Shown here piece after piece: positions 49,801 through 62,560 of a stretch of DNA of 64,000 nucleotides (position 1 is the first letter of the stretch; each line of letters begins with the position of its first letter). The position numbers and the translations under genes were made by a program. The notes beneath the pieces are model-generated. The model did not search any database, was not told where the DNA came from, and saw only the letters and a list, made by a program, of their open reading frames with translations. Source of the DNA: Nymphaea colorata (Eukaryota > Streptophyta > Magnoliopsida > Nymphaeales > Nymphaeaceae); the NCBI RefSeq assembly GCF_008831285.2, contig NC_045141.1:20084848-20148847 (forward strand), written 5' to 3'.

Positions 49801-52800
49801 TATTTGACGACTTGAGGTGGATTTTTGTACTTTTTTGTAGGAAAATCACCAGGAAAACAAAACTTACAGTTGGTGCAGTATCAAAGACTATTCGGGTGAA
49901 CATACTGTATTGTGGTGCTTCAACAAACTGCATAACCTGGCAGACAAATAAGGGTTTAGGCATGACATCAACAGGATGATGGCAATCTAAAGACAAAATC
50001 TGATGATATGCACATGTATGTGGATGCTTCATCCCCCCAAACACACACACAATGTGAAGATAATGGGAATTCCCAGGTGGGGGTGGGCCCAAGTGGGGCA
50101 CGTGTGTGGGGGGCTTGCTGATGTGTGTGTGTGTGGGCGAGGAGGGGGACGGTGGTGGGGGAGAGGAGTTGGGGTGAGAGAGAGAGAGATTGTATACTCA
50201 AAGAAGAATGAAATAAGTAAAGTGTTTACCTTCGATATCGCAATTGCTTCATCCAACCCAGGAGGAGGGGTATCAAGCAATTCTCCAAGTTTTAGTTCCC
50301 CTAACTTGAAGCATGACCCGAAAACATAAGTAAAGAGAACAGAGAAAGAGCTAACTGAAAAGTGTACTAGTGGCATGGATTTTTCCATCTTTTACAATGT
50401 ACATGAATTAGCACCGAAGCAGTACTTCAGTCTTGCTTCCTTTCTAATCGTTAAGGATACAGTTCAGTTAAAGGAAAAGAGAAATGGTGAAAATTGAACT
50501 AAAAACACTGCCAATAATCAATAACTAACAAAAATCTCATGAAGGAGTCAAAAAATTCAGGCACAAATGATACAAGCACTATTAGTCGAAATATACAACT
50601 CCAGCCTAAAAATGCCTTTGATGTAAAATTTGAAGTGTTGTACTAGCAGTTAGGTACTGGAATTCACTTCACTATGCAAGAACTGAAAAACAACCATGAC
50701 TTACACTGTTGAAAATGCACATAGGCTCAGTCAGAGAGAAAGAAGGATCATTAAACACCTTTACAGAGAAATTGCTTTACCTGCTCAACGAGCACACCAA
50801 GGCCCATGCTGTCCATGAAATCCTTGACTCCAGTTCCCCCATTCTTCTGGGTTGCACTACGGAATTCTTCTCTTGCCTTCTCAGGGTTTAACTATACATA
50901 TAAACCAAAAGAGCACATATAGCCCAACCATATAAATCAAGAAAATGAAAACCAAAATAGACAAACTGAGGCCCAGCATAATTTGACATAATAACCAGAT
51001 ATATTTTCATACCTCTAGAGCAAACAGTGGAGAATCGAGTCCATCAACAGGAACCAGAGTTCCACCAGTTAGATCCTAGAAGTAAAGATAATACGATAAG
51101 TACTTAAATATCGATAAATCAGTGGCATGCCAAATAGTTGCTACAATCATGCATAACCTTAGAAAGAAGACAAACATAAAAGATTGCACTTTTTTTTCCA
51201 ATGCTTTGAGTGGCATGGTTAAAGCCATGGATCAGCACCAATACATGCTCTGCTTTCTTTTATCTGAGGTCACAGGATCTAGAATTCTAGATTCAGGAGG
51301 ACAGTGTTATATATTTAATATGATAGAATAACGTCACTGTTTGTGTATGTTTGGAGAAACAGAAAATACAAAAAAATAGGTGCTCAAGACATTTCTTCAA
51401 CAACAGAAAAATGGAAAAGAAATATAACGACCTTTGCTATGAATCATGCTATTGTTTGGCATTGATGTGGTTCTCGTGTGTGTGTGTGTGTGTAGCCTAA
51501 GGTAGAAGGCAACTCCCAAAATCATTCCGTCAGATGCGTAGAGAAGGATCTAGCACCGAATTTTGTTAAAAAAGATGTTTTCTGAATGAAAGCATGATCT
51601 TTTAAGTAAACAAATTTTGGTCCTCTGTAAGCCATTAATTTTTTTATACCATTGAGTTTCCTTCTTACACATCGGAATGATATGACTCCAAACTTGTCTC
51701 TTATTAAATGAACTATGCAGATCCCCCAAATTATTTTGACCATCTGACTCTTTTAGTAAGATGGTTTCAGCATGAATCCTCATCAAATGTCCACAGAAAC
51801 AATCAATTTCATTCTACTAAAAAGCACAGCAGTTGTGACACTCCTGGCCCCATTGCTTGCGAGAGAGAGAGAGAGAGAGGTTGCTGGAAAGAGGGTCAGT
51901 GAAGAGTGAAAAGAGAATGCCCTCTGCAGACAGGGAGAAAGGAAGAAGAAGAAGGGAGTCTGGACAGAAACCGTTTGGCCTTTATAGCTGAACCCCAGGA
52001 AAAAAGGACAATTATAGACTAGTTAAGATTGACAGAGTCCAAAGTGGGTAAATACGCACTCAAGTGCATTAGCTGCACCCCACATGTTGCTGACCATGTC
52101 TGCGGCATGTCGGATGCTGCACCTTTACCTGCACCCTTTCCTTCGTATCAAGGTAAGGTAGGAAATCCAGGAGTCCAGCCATGTTGACATGATGCTGCCC
52201 CAGGTCCGTGTCTATGTAACAGTAGTGTATACATATAACAGATATGAGCAAAATAATGCTGACATTAGACCATTGAATTTTAAACATGACAAAATTCAAA
52301 TTGATAACCACCGACAAAAATATTATTTTTATGTTTAATAAATTTAATTGATATGAGAATCACACATAATAAAGTTAGCATTATGAAAATTACGAATTTG
52401 AACTAAGGATTCTAAATCCATGAGGGTTCCACATATTTTCGAACATACACACACGCATGTGGATGCAACAGTCAGGAGTTAAACAAATTGGACAAAGTCT
52501 AAATCTAATTCAACAAGGAAACTGTAGATATGAATCTAAACCTTCAAATTCCAAAGATTAATTACCCAGTAAAAAAGGACCAAAGGCAAGATTTTTATTT
52601 ATAAAATTGCAATCACACGGAATTCTAATATCAATAATTTAATCTGAACTATATTTCGATTAGATGCTATCTGAACCAAAACAATTGTCTGAAACAAAAC
52701 ATAACACAATTTGGACGAACTTCTGGACGTCTCTTTTAAATATCTAAGTCATGAGCTGACCTGTAAGATTCTGATTCAACTGCAAATGTGTCCTGCAGTT

Positions 52801-55482
52801 TGCATCCCCAAAGCAACATATTAATAAACAAAATCACTGTGTTCTTTCTATTGACATAAGTTCCCAACCAAAGGTTGCTTGTGAACGACATACTTTTCTG
52901 GTCTAGTCATGCAGTAGTAGTAGTTACTACCAGCAATTATTCCTGTATGGCTATATCTTCTCCGGTAAACATGATATTGTGTTTGAACAACACGAGCTCA
53001 GCTTAGGTAATTGTTCACATCCCATCATCCTTCATAGCATCCTACTTGAATTGACCATGAACAATAATATTTTTCATCTTCTCCATTTCCTTCATGGCTG
53101 ACTCCCAACCTATTCACAATACTCTGTGTTCACCATAATACTTGGCAACTATGATCTTCCAATCACCAGAGGTAGTTAATAGGGTTAACACACAGTCACA
53201 CACCATTAAAACGTGAGACAAAGTATTTTTACTGATCCAAAAGCTCAATCCACTTAAAATCACTAAGTTATCGGGTATGAAAAGTCAATGCCCAGAAACT
53301 GTTGTTCCATGCCCAAACTTGTTCTCTTATATCATTATCAAATTTTCAAAAAAACCCTTTCTCAGATATACATTGCAACATACAACACAGTCCACAGAAA
53401 ATAACCAAAAGATGCAAACAAGAAAAAATCAATAAATATTCATTAAGAAGCCAACTAATAAGATTGCTTACCTGGTCAAATGAATCACTTAATGAGTGTG
53501 CAGGGTCAGTTGATACAACAATGGTAGGATGTCCATGTGTTGCAAACTTCACGGCAAGGGATGCAGCGCAGCTCGTCTTCCCAACACCTCCTTTTCCTCC
53601 CAACATGTAGTACTTTCGCTTGGTACCAGAAACCATCTCATCGAAGCCTTCTGTAGCATCAGTAGGTGCAGCAACTGATCTTACTGCAAGTTTTACATGG
53701 ACGGATAAGGAATGAACACATATTTATATATGAGACACTGTATTAAAGAACATAAACTAAAAGCCTGTGAATAATGAATTCAAAATTAAGAAAAAAAAAA
53801 CTTTTTACCATTGAGAGAAATAGAAAGTTTACCCAACTGCAACCAGGTTGAAGTGGTCCACTTTCCAACATGCAGTCAAAACAGTCAGATATGATAGACT
53901 AGTTGATAAACGAGAAGAATATGAACTTGAAAGTATCTCACTGTGGTCGTGCTAGTTTGAACTTTGAACTATGTCCAATAATCATGACCGCAGGTAGACA
54001 ATTTAAGCATTTGCTAGAGAAAGGCACAAAGGACCAGATATAGCCATATCAACTTCATCATGCCCTGGAGTTGTCCGGCTCCACATAATCAAACAGTTCA
54101 CAGCTCATGTGACAGCCACCTTCTCAATTCCCACCCTCACCCAACCCTGAACCCAAAGGCATTAATATATTGTAGATCCTTTCCACCACTGTACTACCAA
54201 TGAGGCCTTACCAAAAGGGATTGGATTGTTTCGGTAAATGTATTCCAATCACTGCAACTTGAAAAGAGAAGAGGACAAACCATATGTTCTGTCTTCTTTA
54301 TAGTAGCGAGCGGAAACAAGGAAAATGCAAAGTAAACGGCTGGAGACTAATTTATTATCCGCCAATGTACCCAAATGATGCAACATAGCGGCCAACAACT
54401 ATTATACCCATACAGATGTTTCAGTCGTTAAAGGAAAGTAGGAAACCAAGTGATTATCTTGTGACTATATATTAACTTCCCTTTTTCCTCTGTACGAACT
54501 TAATGTCCAAAAGAACATCACATAGCCTTCTTAGCTTTTCCCATCCTTCAACTTGAATTGGATTACAACTTAGATTAACTTCCGATATTGTCAGAAAAAA
54601 AATTAACCTCTTCACATTAGTTGAAAGCTGAAATCGAAGGTCGTCAAAATAGTAATTCACATGATAAAAGCCATCATAAAGTTGACAAACTGGTTTTTCA
54701 CATAACCGTTCTGATTCTAAGAAAGCTGGCCATTACATTGATTAGGATCCCAGTGCCGACCTGGCTTTTTCCCAAAAGAGAACACCGCAGCTAGAAGGCT
54801 ATTTTTTGGGGGGGAAATCCTTGGATACAAAAATAATAATAATAATAATAATAATGGAAACTGTACAACCTACTGAAAATGAAGGAAACCACAGAAAAAC
54901 AAGACAAATAAAAAAAACAAAAAAATAAACACCTATATATCTAATGGGAAGCATCATCATGCTCACATCGTTCACAAGATTCCGGACCGTATCCACTAGC
55001 CACAATATCAAATGTACAATAAAGGAAGGCATACATAGAGCAAGGATCATCAACAATCAAAGCTGCAGGGAAATAACGCAAGGAAGATACACAGGAAATG
55101 GTGTAGCTACCCACTGCTTCAACGTAACCAATCAATATTTTTGCATATAATTGCCAACTTCCATCCGTAGCTCAATCAAAATGTAACGAGTAAACCCAAC
55201 AAGGCATAAACCGCGACGACCAAGAGGCAAGGAAAACGACGCATAAGCTTCGGAAGTGATGAATTAAGGGACGGAGTTGTGCGAGGGCACGAATTTACCG
55301 TGAAGTTGCCTTATGGTGACTGCCTTCTTCCTCAAATGCAGAGAAATGAAGCCGAAACGCTGCAGAATATTGGAGCAAGGTGAAAGGGTGGTGTTGGTGG
55401 GAAGGCGGTGGGCGAGAAATAGAGTACTGGCAGCCATCGGTATGGAAGCTTTCAATGGAGACAGTATGCTTCTAGGAGCCAT
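46820..55482 (-). CDS. GET3B: GET3/ArsA-type ATPase, organellar (chloroplast-type GET3B), 11 exons
   Basis: ATPase of the GET3/TRC40 family, which shields and delivers tail-anchored membrane proteins. Exons in transcript order: 55299-55482, 53472-53683, 51013-51075, 50781-50891, 50230-50304, 49868-49936, 49325-49390, 48698-48772, 48525-48623, 47614-47748, 46820-46957; 408 aa, phase kept throughout, close to the about 411 aa I recall for Arabidopsis At3g10350. The first exon encodes a Ser/Thr/Arg-rich, acid-poor presequence of about 61 aa, as expected for plastid or mitochondrial import. Then come the P-loop [10 protein letters not shown], switch [35 protein letters not shown], switch II FDTAPTGHTLRLL, a CKFC pair as in GET3 zinc/redox sites, and the conserved end [10 protein letters not shown]. 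The plastid (GET3B) versus mitochondrial (GET3C) assignment is from overall resemblance, not proven. An in-frame ATG at 55437 is an alternative start. Intron 2 is 2.4 kb. Confidence 0.94.
50100..50175 (+). repeat. GT/G-rich tract in GET3B intron (possible G-quadruplex)
   Basis: On the plus strand several runs of four to six G lie close together (GGGGGG, GGGGG, GGGGG, GGGG) around a GT repeat. In the GET3B pre-mRNA (minus sense) this is a C/A-rich tract near the 3' side of the E4-E5... more exactly, just downstream of the exon ending at 50230, so it sits at the 5' part of the following intron. Confidence 0.7.
51475..51494. repeat. GT microsatellite (intergenic to exons, GET3B intron 2)
   Basis: About nine GT units inside the 2.4 kb second intron of GET3B. 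A GA run at about 51860-51880 lies in the same intron. Confidence 0.85.
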
Positions 55483-58400
55483 GAGGTATCCTCTTTCTTT
55501 CCAATGTACTCTCTAGTTTCCACTGCAGAGCAGAATCATGAATCGTTCTCTTCTACTTCGTGGACAAGCAATTTCTGCTGATATGACGAAGCGAAGAGGC
55601 CCCTCGCCGCCTCGGTTTTTTCTTCTCTGTGACTATATGTACCCCCGTGCTTGTTAAATAAGAAGATAGCATTTTTCCAGAAATACATTCACATATCATT
55701 TTAATTTAGTATTTCCAATAAAAATCAGACAAATAATTTTATTTTCTGAAAAACGCCTTTTCTAATTTCTTGCCCTCATTACTCGTTAGTTTCAACTGTT
55801 TGCTTCGGAGCAATTCCTGTGGGGCTATTGGAACATAACAATGACAAATTTAAGCTACTTAACCACTTATTTCTGATACAAATACCCCATTTCAAAGAGC
55901 TTACATTAAAGGCTTAAACAATGCATCTAACAGCTTATCTTACTATCTGTCAAAAAAAAATTTAATCACGCTTTTATAAAGCATGCAAATGAGAAAACAT
56001 TGCTGAGAAAAAGCTGCATGGAGCTGCTTTTCCCGAAATTACTGACACCACTGTTTTCAGGCACATGAATGCGGGCTGTTCCTTCTTGGGTGTCATGCAA
56101 AAATGGTTTCTTTTTGCGGATTATACTCGTTTATGTTAAACTTGAGAGAAACTTATAATAATTGGTAAAATAGCAGCCCTCCCTTATTTCAGCCTAAGTT
56201 CCGCCTCACTTTTTTCTGCTAATTTGTTATAAAATTACTGTCATTGATGTGCTTTATGATCAATATGAAATTACTAATTTTTTGACTAAATAGAATAATT
56301 TGCATAAGATACAAATCATAGAATTTGAAATACTTGAACATTTGAAGATATCCAAAGAAAGTATTTCTATACTCATGTTTGATAAGTCAATGTATATTTT
56401 CGGCAAAGTGCCCCTCCCTCTTAGGCAAATTGGCACCATCTACCAGCATGCATTGACTAATCTTTAGCTGATACTTGCAAGTTATGTATTTAGCAAATGA
56501 TTGGGCCACCAGGGATGCGTGGCTTGTGGTGGGGTATGGGGACATGACGCCCTTCTCCCCGCTTACACGAAAATCGATCCTGAAAATTTTGATCGCAGTT
56601 GATAAACTTTACCTCAAGAATTAATTTCAGCTGAAGTCCTCCTTGGGACGGCTCCCTACCATTGCCACAAATTTTACTTACAAACTCAAAAATTAATCTG
56701 ACGTGAAATGCAAAGAAAGTTTTGTACATATGTTTGTCAATTGCCTATGACCCATGGATAATTTTGAAAAGGATAAAAACCCACAAAAGGCGAACAATTC
56801 CTGCAAAGTTTTTATATCCCATCCTCAAGCTCCTTATTTCCTCTTGACAACAACCGCTCGAGAGCCAAAATGGGCTTCCAAAAGCATTCTGGTGCTCGGA
56901 ACTGAAAATCTGAAACTTGTGTTCGCCAAGACATGGAGAACCATATTCCCACATGCAAAGGCTCCCAACCAGGCTCTTATTTTACCAATGTAATGGAACT
57001 GCAGTATATTGCTTGTAAATGAGAAATTATTGGAACCAAAGCATTTTCCATTTTTATGAGATATTATTCCAATAACAAGGAACCGTTCAAGGACTTCTCG
57101 AAGAAAGAATCGCTCAAAAGGCCATAACATATAACCTGTTCCAATAGGTCCTGATTTGTCTGAAAGACCAACCCCCGGTAAGGCGTGACAATACACCTTC
57201 AGAGAGAGCACCAACGGAAAGCTCACGGTGCCTAGCATTAAGAATGAAAATTGAAATGCTTATGAAATTCTATAACAGCTACAGAATCATGCCCATCCTT
57301 GCCAAGTCACCTTTACACTGTTATCAAAGTATCAGATGAAGTCAACAACAAAAATACGAAAAACAAGAATTGAATCACCTCTTTATTCGGATACCCATTA
57401 CCGGAACTTCGGATTGATCTGGAAATTCTTTGCGCACCCACCAACCAGATAGGGTTGCAGGGCAGATATATAGGAGAACGGTACTAGAAGCCTAGTCATG
57501 TTGGACTAGCATCCACAAAAGCAGTACTTTCTATCTGCTTGATGATTGCCGTGCATGCTTTTTATTGACTAAAGGTCAGTAAATCGAAACACTTGGAATA
57601 TATACAAGTATCGAACATTAGGAAGGTGCTACAGCCACAGGATTGCCTCCTAGCTCCTGTTTAGAGTTGGTAACATTCAGATCTACAAAATTATGCATTC
57701 ATTACAGATTCCATGTGAAAGGAATGACCAACCATGCTACAATATTTTATGCTGTCACCTCCTTGAGATTGAATAGATTGATGAGTAAAGTATGAACCGC
57801 AAGCATCATGCAGCTTCCCCCAAAAGGACAATCAAGTGTACCACTAGCACATGCACCATCCTGAAATAGTATACCAGCAACCTTGTAAGTGGAGCACATG
57901 ACACAACATGATGTAGAACTACAACCAGTGCACAACAGAAGGTGAAAATTTGCACCACTTGCAATTACGACCAAATGCATATTCTCAGTCCAAGCTCAAG
58001 AAACACCAAAAGCACAAGCACATGCATTAACACCTGAAAATTTCCAATTATAGCTTTGATGTTAGTGACTGAATTTGACCGTTTTTGTTTCCAACAGAAG
58101 GCAATGAAACCTAGTCCCATTCCCGGCTACATAAAAATCTGTGGCCTACCCTTGAACCCATGTCCTATACTTGCTTAGGCCTGTGCAAGAACACGAAATT
58201 TGAACTCCAACTTACAGTGAAAAACCAACCAATTGTACCAACCCCATTGGGCATATTATTGATCTTGCCTCGCCTAGTAACATGGTATCACAAAGGTCCA
58301 GCACTGATACATGTAAAGCATGGTCAAACAAACTAAATCGTGAAAATGCATCTAATTGGTACGTGAACTGCTCAAAGTATCGGTTGCCAATGCTGTCTGT

Positions 58401-59530
58401 GACCATAATTTATCTCAGGTATGAAAGTTACACTTCTCTATAAACTATAGCAAGAGGAGTGAAACTAAAAAGGTGGTGACTGGGAAAAACAGTGATGCTT
58501 TATAATGCTCAAATTTCGAAGATATTTTCAGTAAAAAGAGAGAGAGAGAAGGGTGATAAATACACAAATATGTTTAACCTTGGGTGTTAATGACCCATGT
58601 AAATTCAACCAAATAACAAAAAAACCCATTGATCATGCACCTTAAGAATAAGGTTATCTACATTGAACACATGCTTCAGTCAGATTATTACAGAATAAAA
58701 TTGTTTTGACAATGAAGCTATTTAGTCTTCATAAGAATCTTTTTATATTCAGCGCTCCTCAAACTCGTAGAAACTGTTGTGAATCCAAAATCCCTTTACT
58801 ATTTTACGAACAGCAAATAGTTTATCAATTAATAGAACTGTAAACAAGATGGCAAGCAGCACTTCCAAACTACAGAAAGCAAAGGAGCCACAATGCAATA
58901 TTGCTGGAAAACAACCTGCATTACATTATGTGGTATTCAAAAAATTAGTAGTAGTAAGACTTTCACAGCCCATTATGCAGCTAAAAGTAAGCCAAATGTG
59001 AAATAGCAGGACGAGGAGTGAGGATTCTTAAAACTAAAAACCTAAAGCCAATAATCTGTCCCATACCACATGCTATAAACAGTGAGAACAGAGGCATGCC
59101 TCATGAGTCCCGACCATGTTTAGCCCCAAGCACCACAACCAAGCCAAAGCAAACATCAAACACAAACTCCTTGTGATTCAAAATATTTCCGTGTTAGTGC
59201 CTACTACATCAGTTCAAGCTCTCTTTCTAACAAACAAATATATGTTGCTAAAATCCAGAAGCACCTTATAAAGAAACCTTCTCCATGTTGAATAAGCTAA
59301 CAAATCTATGTCAAGAAGCACAGTCTTCCTGTCTTCTCGTACTGGTTCATATTGTGCCATTCAGTTGTGTCGACATAAACCCTCCAAATACACATCCATT
59401 GACAACAAAGAAAGCATCACTATTGCTTTGTTCTGACAGGACAAAAAAGAGAATCTATCCTTGAACACCAACAACTTGAATGCTTTAGGTCAACACACCT
59501 AACCAGGCCATTACTTGACTCAACTCCTAT
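55483..59530. other. Intergenic upstream of GET3B; no gene recognised
   Basis: The first few hundred bases should hold the GET3B leader and promoter, but I could not fix a start site. A 43-codon plus-strand frame near 55540-55670 and other short frames lack family motifs. The rest is AT-rich single-copy-looking sequence. Confidence 0.4.
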
Positions 59531-59531
59531 G

Positions 59532-59860
59532 TCACATGGGTGCGGGTGCTGGTGTGGGTGCGGATGCGGCATTTTTAAACAAAAATTAGGTACGGGTATG
59601 GCGATGATGTATGAGTATGTGTTGGTATATATGTATATAAGTCATTTGTTACATAGTTATTTAACTGTTTAGTAGCCTTATTTATCTATATTTATAATTT
59701 ATATATAAACGTTTTGTCTTAGAGATAGTTTAGTTATGTGCAAATTTAAAATGGTCAGTTTTGACCCGAATCAACTGACTGAACGGCATGTGTTGTGTCA
59801 GAGAAGCACCAACACCAGCGTTGACACAGGTGCAGCAGCCATTTAGAAACGCCCATGTGA
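59532..59860. mobile_element. MITE-like element with TCACATGGG terminal inverted repeats
   Basis: The ends are a perfect 9-bp inverted repeat: TCACATGGG on the left and CCCATGTGA on the right. Subterminal GCTGGTGTGGGTGC on the left faces GCACCAACACCAGC on the right, so the inverted structure extends inward about 30 bp. Length is 329 bp, the interior is AT-rich, and there is no coding capacity. It resembles the GTGCGGGTGC-type non-autonomous elements common in plant genomes. No clear target-site duplication is visible. Confidence 0.65.
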
Positions 59861-61058
59861 AATACCTCAACTCTCTCTCTCTACACCCATACAAATGCAC
59901 ATATAACACAGACGCATCCCCAATATCAAATTGACATCTATTAAAAAGGCTAGCTCATACATGTGGCCACCGTCTAGCGAAAGAATCATCAGCAAGTCTA
60001 AATATGAACTTCTTCCAACATGTTTCCTTGGCCCTGCAAAGTTCAAATTTCTCAAGATATCATGGATTTCATATTTTTTCAGTGATGACCTTGTTCTTCA
60101 TCCATTCAACTCAGTGAGTAACTCAAAAGCCTCCCATCAACCATACGTAATTACGTATACATCTAGCACCAACCAATCTTTCAAATCTTTGGTCCAAGTT
60201 TTTCATCCAGAAAAAGTCACATGCTTCAGTGGTGACCATACAAGAAAAATCAATTTTTGAAGTTTAAGCAACTTCGCATTAAGCATCATGAGCTTCATTT
60301 GAAAAACTTATTTGGCAAGGTGAAAATTTGTAACTGGCACAGAGTCCCCTTATGACCAAGATCAATGCAATGATAACAGTAACTATAGCAAATTAGCAAT
60401 AGAAGGAAGCGTCATAAAATGTCCAGATCCTTGAGCACATGTAGGTCCAGTATGTTATCGATAGTTCATGGGGAAGGATAACATATGGGGAAGGATAACA
60501 TGCAACACAATGTAAAACAATAAAAGCATATGATAAGCTCTCGTCTTCAAAAAAAATTCTCATCTTCAAAAAACTATATAAAGCATAAACACCCAAATTA
60601 AATTATCTACTCAGTCCAGGTACTAGTAAGTCAAAGAATTGCTTGGCAATACGGCGTACAAGTGTACAACCCCCTTGGGTTTTAAACTGTTGCACGCTAT
60701 GACTCCCTTAGCAATAACAGAAAATAATGTTCACCTCTTTGTGATGAAAAAAATACATTGGTTTTCTGACAAAGTCCATCTTTAGCTAAAGCTTGTTTCG
60801 GCTTGAATTGTTATAAACATACTGATAATCCTAAGCCCTAAGTTGGCAGTATGTCCATCGCAAACCTTCTCATTCTTCAACATCTAACAACAAAACAAAG
60901 GCATCTACAGCCGCCTCTACCAAGCAAAGATGATCATGCACACTAAAGAAAATAACAAGGCAACAAAATAAATCATTGATTGACTTTGTTAGAGATCAAA
61001 GTCGACTAGAAACGCTTACAGATTAGTGGAAAGCATCATCTTGAGTTGTTTTATATAT
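59861..61058. other. Intergenic; no gene recognised
   Basis: AT-rich with motif-free short frames. An 18-bp tandem repeat (ATGGGGAAGGATAACAT) lies at about 60465-60501. The part next to 61058 should hold the 3' untranslated region of the membrane-protein gene. Confidence 0.4.
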
Positions 61059-62339
61059 CTAAACTGGAGTAAGCGCCTTCGTCCCCACGAGCACATGCAA
61101 GCACAGAGCAAGGCATATTGTGGAAATCACAATGGACCTAGCCCCAGCATATCTCAATAACTCCTTAACACTCTCAACGCGGTCAGTACCAACCACAGCA
61201 ACGCCACTGCGAAGACCAGAACCCAACTTCCACAAAGTAAAGTCCAGGAACGATCTAACCGTCTCAAACGTCACTCTTCCAGTAATGTCCAAGAGAAATC
61301 TCCTATTATTCGGTACCGCAAGCGTGCACGAAACCTTATCCACCCATCCACCATCATTCTGAACTTCACCTGGTCTACTCCTAACCCCGTTACAGAAGGC
61401 CAACTCGCCGTTTACTCCCATATGTCCGTCTTCAACGGCTGAAAATCGCTGAGAGTCTCCCGAACTAGATGCATCCTTCTTGTCAGAGTCCCGGCTCAGT
61501 ACGCGATGGGAGGTCGTCACCAGTGTTTCTACGGCACCATTGCAAAGAGAAATGAGCATATCCTTGACCTTGGTTTCATGCTTAGGATTTGTTAACCCCG
61601 AGAAGATCTCGTCATAGGTGTTGATGTCCATCGTTTTGTCTAGGTAGACTGCGACCGCCGAACTCACGAAAACCTGAATGAAACCCGCAATGACCTCTCT
61701 GAATTTCGGACCGCATATCACGTTCACCCAATCCGGAATTGGCAGGCCCATCTGCGCCCCATCCGGTTCCCTCCTTCCTCCTGCCCGACCCTCATCCGAG
61801 TAGAACGCAAGCACGAGGCTCCTTGCAAAGCTACCAACGACGATTGCGGCGAAACCGGAGCCGGCCGTGGAGAAAAGCCGATCAAAGACCTTATCAAACA
61901 AAGACGACGCCGAAGACGAACCCTCTACCGGTACCTCCTCCCCGTCAGCCCTCGCCTCCGAATTTCTCAAACCCCTCACAAATCCGATTGTAAGGGCCTC
62001 CGTCACCCTAGCCACGGACTCGGAGAACTCGGGCGAAACGGCGATCTTGGATATCTGCTTGAGAGAGTTGGGGAGCTGGTCGGAGTCGGAGCGGAGGAAG
62101 GCGGAGAGGTCATCAGAGACGACGGAGACGGTCTCGGCAGCAGAGGAAGCCGACTCGGCAATAGAGATGAGGGCGCGAGCGAGGCTGAGGAGGCGCCTGC
62201 GCTTTCTGGATAGGGAATCAGAGGTGTAGAGTCTGTAGGCGCCGTAACCGGCTGCAACGACCGCAGACGCAACGAGGATGGCCTGCTTCTTCCTCCTGGT
62301 CAGGCGGATATCCTTCAAAGGGTAGAGAATCATCTCCAC
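61059..62339 (-). CDS. Plant membrane protein of unknown function, intronless
   Basis: A single-exon gene of 426 aa. A basic stretch (RLTRRKKQ) precedes a hydrophobic segment at about 20-38 (AILVASAVVAAGYGAYRLY), and a second one lies near the C-terminus at about 402-419 (SIVISTICLALCLHVLVG), so it is probably anchored at both ends. Between them is a helical, Ser-rich middle with family-looking blocks LPNSLKQISKIA, AGSGFAAIVVGSFAR, YLDKTMDINTYDEIF, LTNPKHETKVKDMLISLCNG and DITGRVTFETVRSFL. I recognise the blocks as belonging to a conserved plant-only family annotated as transmembrane proteins, but I know no established function and give no symbol. The GC content (about 50% or more) is higher than in the surroundings, as expected for a real coding exon. 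The second Met at residue 3 (62333) is an alternative start. The leader is GA/CT-rich. Confidence 0.85.
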   Translation of the reverse strand: MEMILYPLKDIRLTRRKKQAILVASAVVAAGYGAYRLYTSDSLSRKRRRLLSLARALISIAESASSAAETVSVVSDDLSAFLRSDSDQLPNSLKQISKIAVSPEFSESVARVTEALTIGFVRGLRNSEARADGEEVPVEGSSSASSLFDKVFDRLFSTAGSGFAAIVVGSFARSLVLAFYSDEGRAGGRREPDGAQMGLPIPDWVNVICGPKFREVIAGFIQVFVSSAVAVYLDKTMDINTYDEIFSGLTNPKHETKVKDMLISLCNGAVETLVTTSHRVLSRDSDKKDASSSGDSQRFSAVEDGHMGVNGELAFCNGVRSRPGEVQNDGGWVDKVSCTLAVPNNRRFLLDITGRVTFETVRSFLDFTLWKLGSGLRSGVAVVGTDRVESVKELLRYAGARSIVISTICLALCLHVLVGTKALTPV

Positions 62340-62560
62340 CTACCAAGTGAGTGAGACGGAGAGAGTAAGCGCGCCTTTTTCTTACCTTCCCTCGCTCTCT
62401 TCTTCTTCCTTGCGGGGAGAAGGAGAGAGAGAGAGAGAGTCCGAGCGACCCTTCTTGCTTCTCTCTTTTCTTCCTCTGGTCTAGAGAGAGAGTAGCAGCC
62501 GCGAACGCTCCGCGCCTAGAACTCCAATGGTTATTTTCTCCCGCTTTGATTTTCGATATG
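62340..62560 (-). promoter_or_regulatory. Probable leader and proximal promoter of the membrane-protein gene
   Basis: C+T-rich on the transcript strand, including a GA/CT run at about 62422-62439 and others near 62478. This fits a plant leader with CT-type core elements. No transcription start was fixed. Confidence 0.4.

Noticed and set aside
51475-51880. Short repeated units considered as a CRISPR-like or satellite array
   Set aside because: Only simple GT and GA microsatellites; no spacer-repeat pattern anywhere in the window.
46820-55482. Bacterial arsenite-pump ATPase (ArsA) by transfer
   Set aside because: Eleven phase-correct introns, a targeting presequence and the CKFC pair fit a plant GET3 gene, not a transferred bacterial gene.
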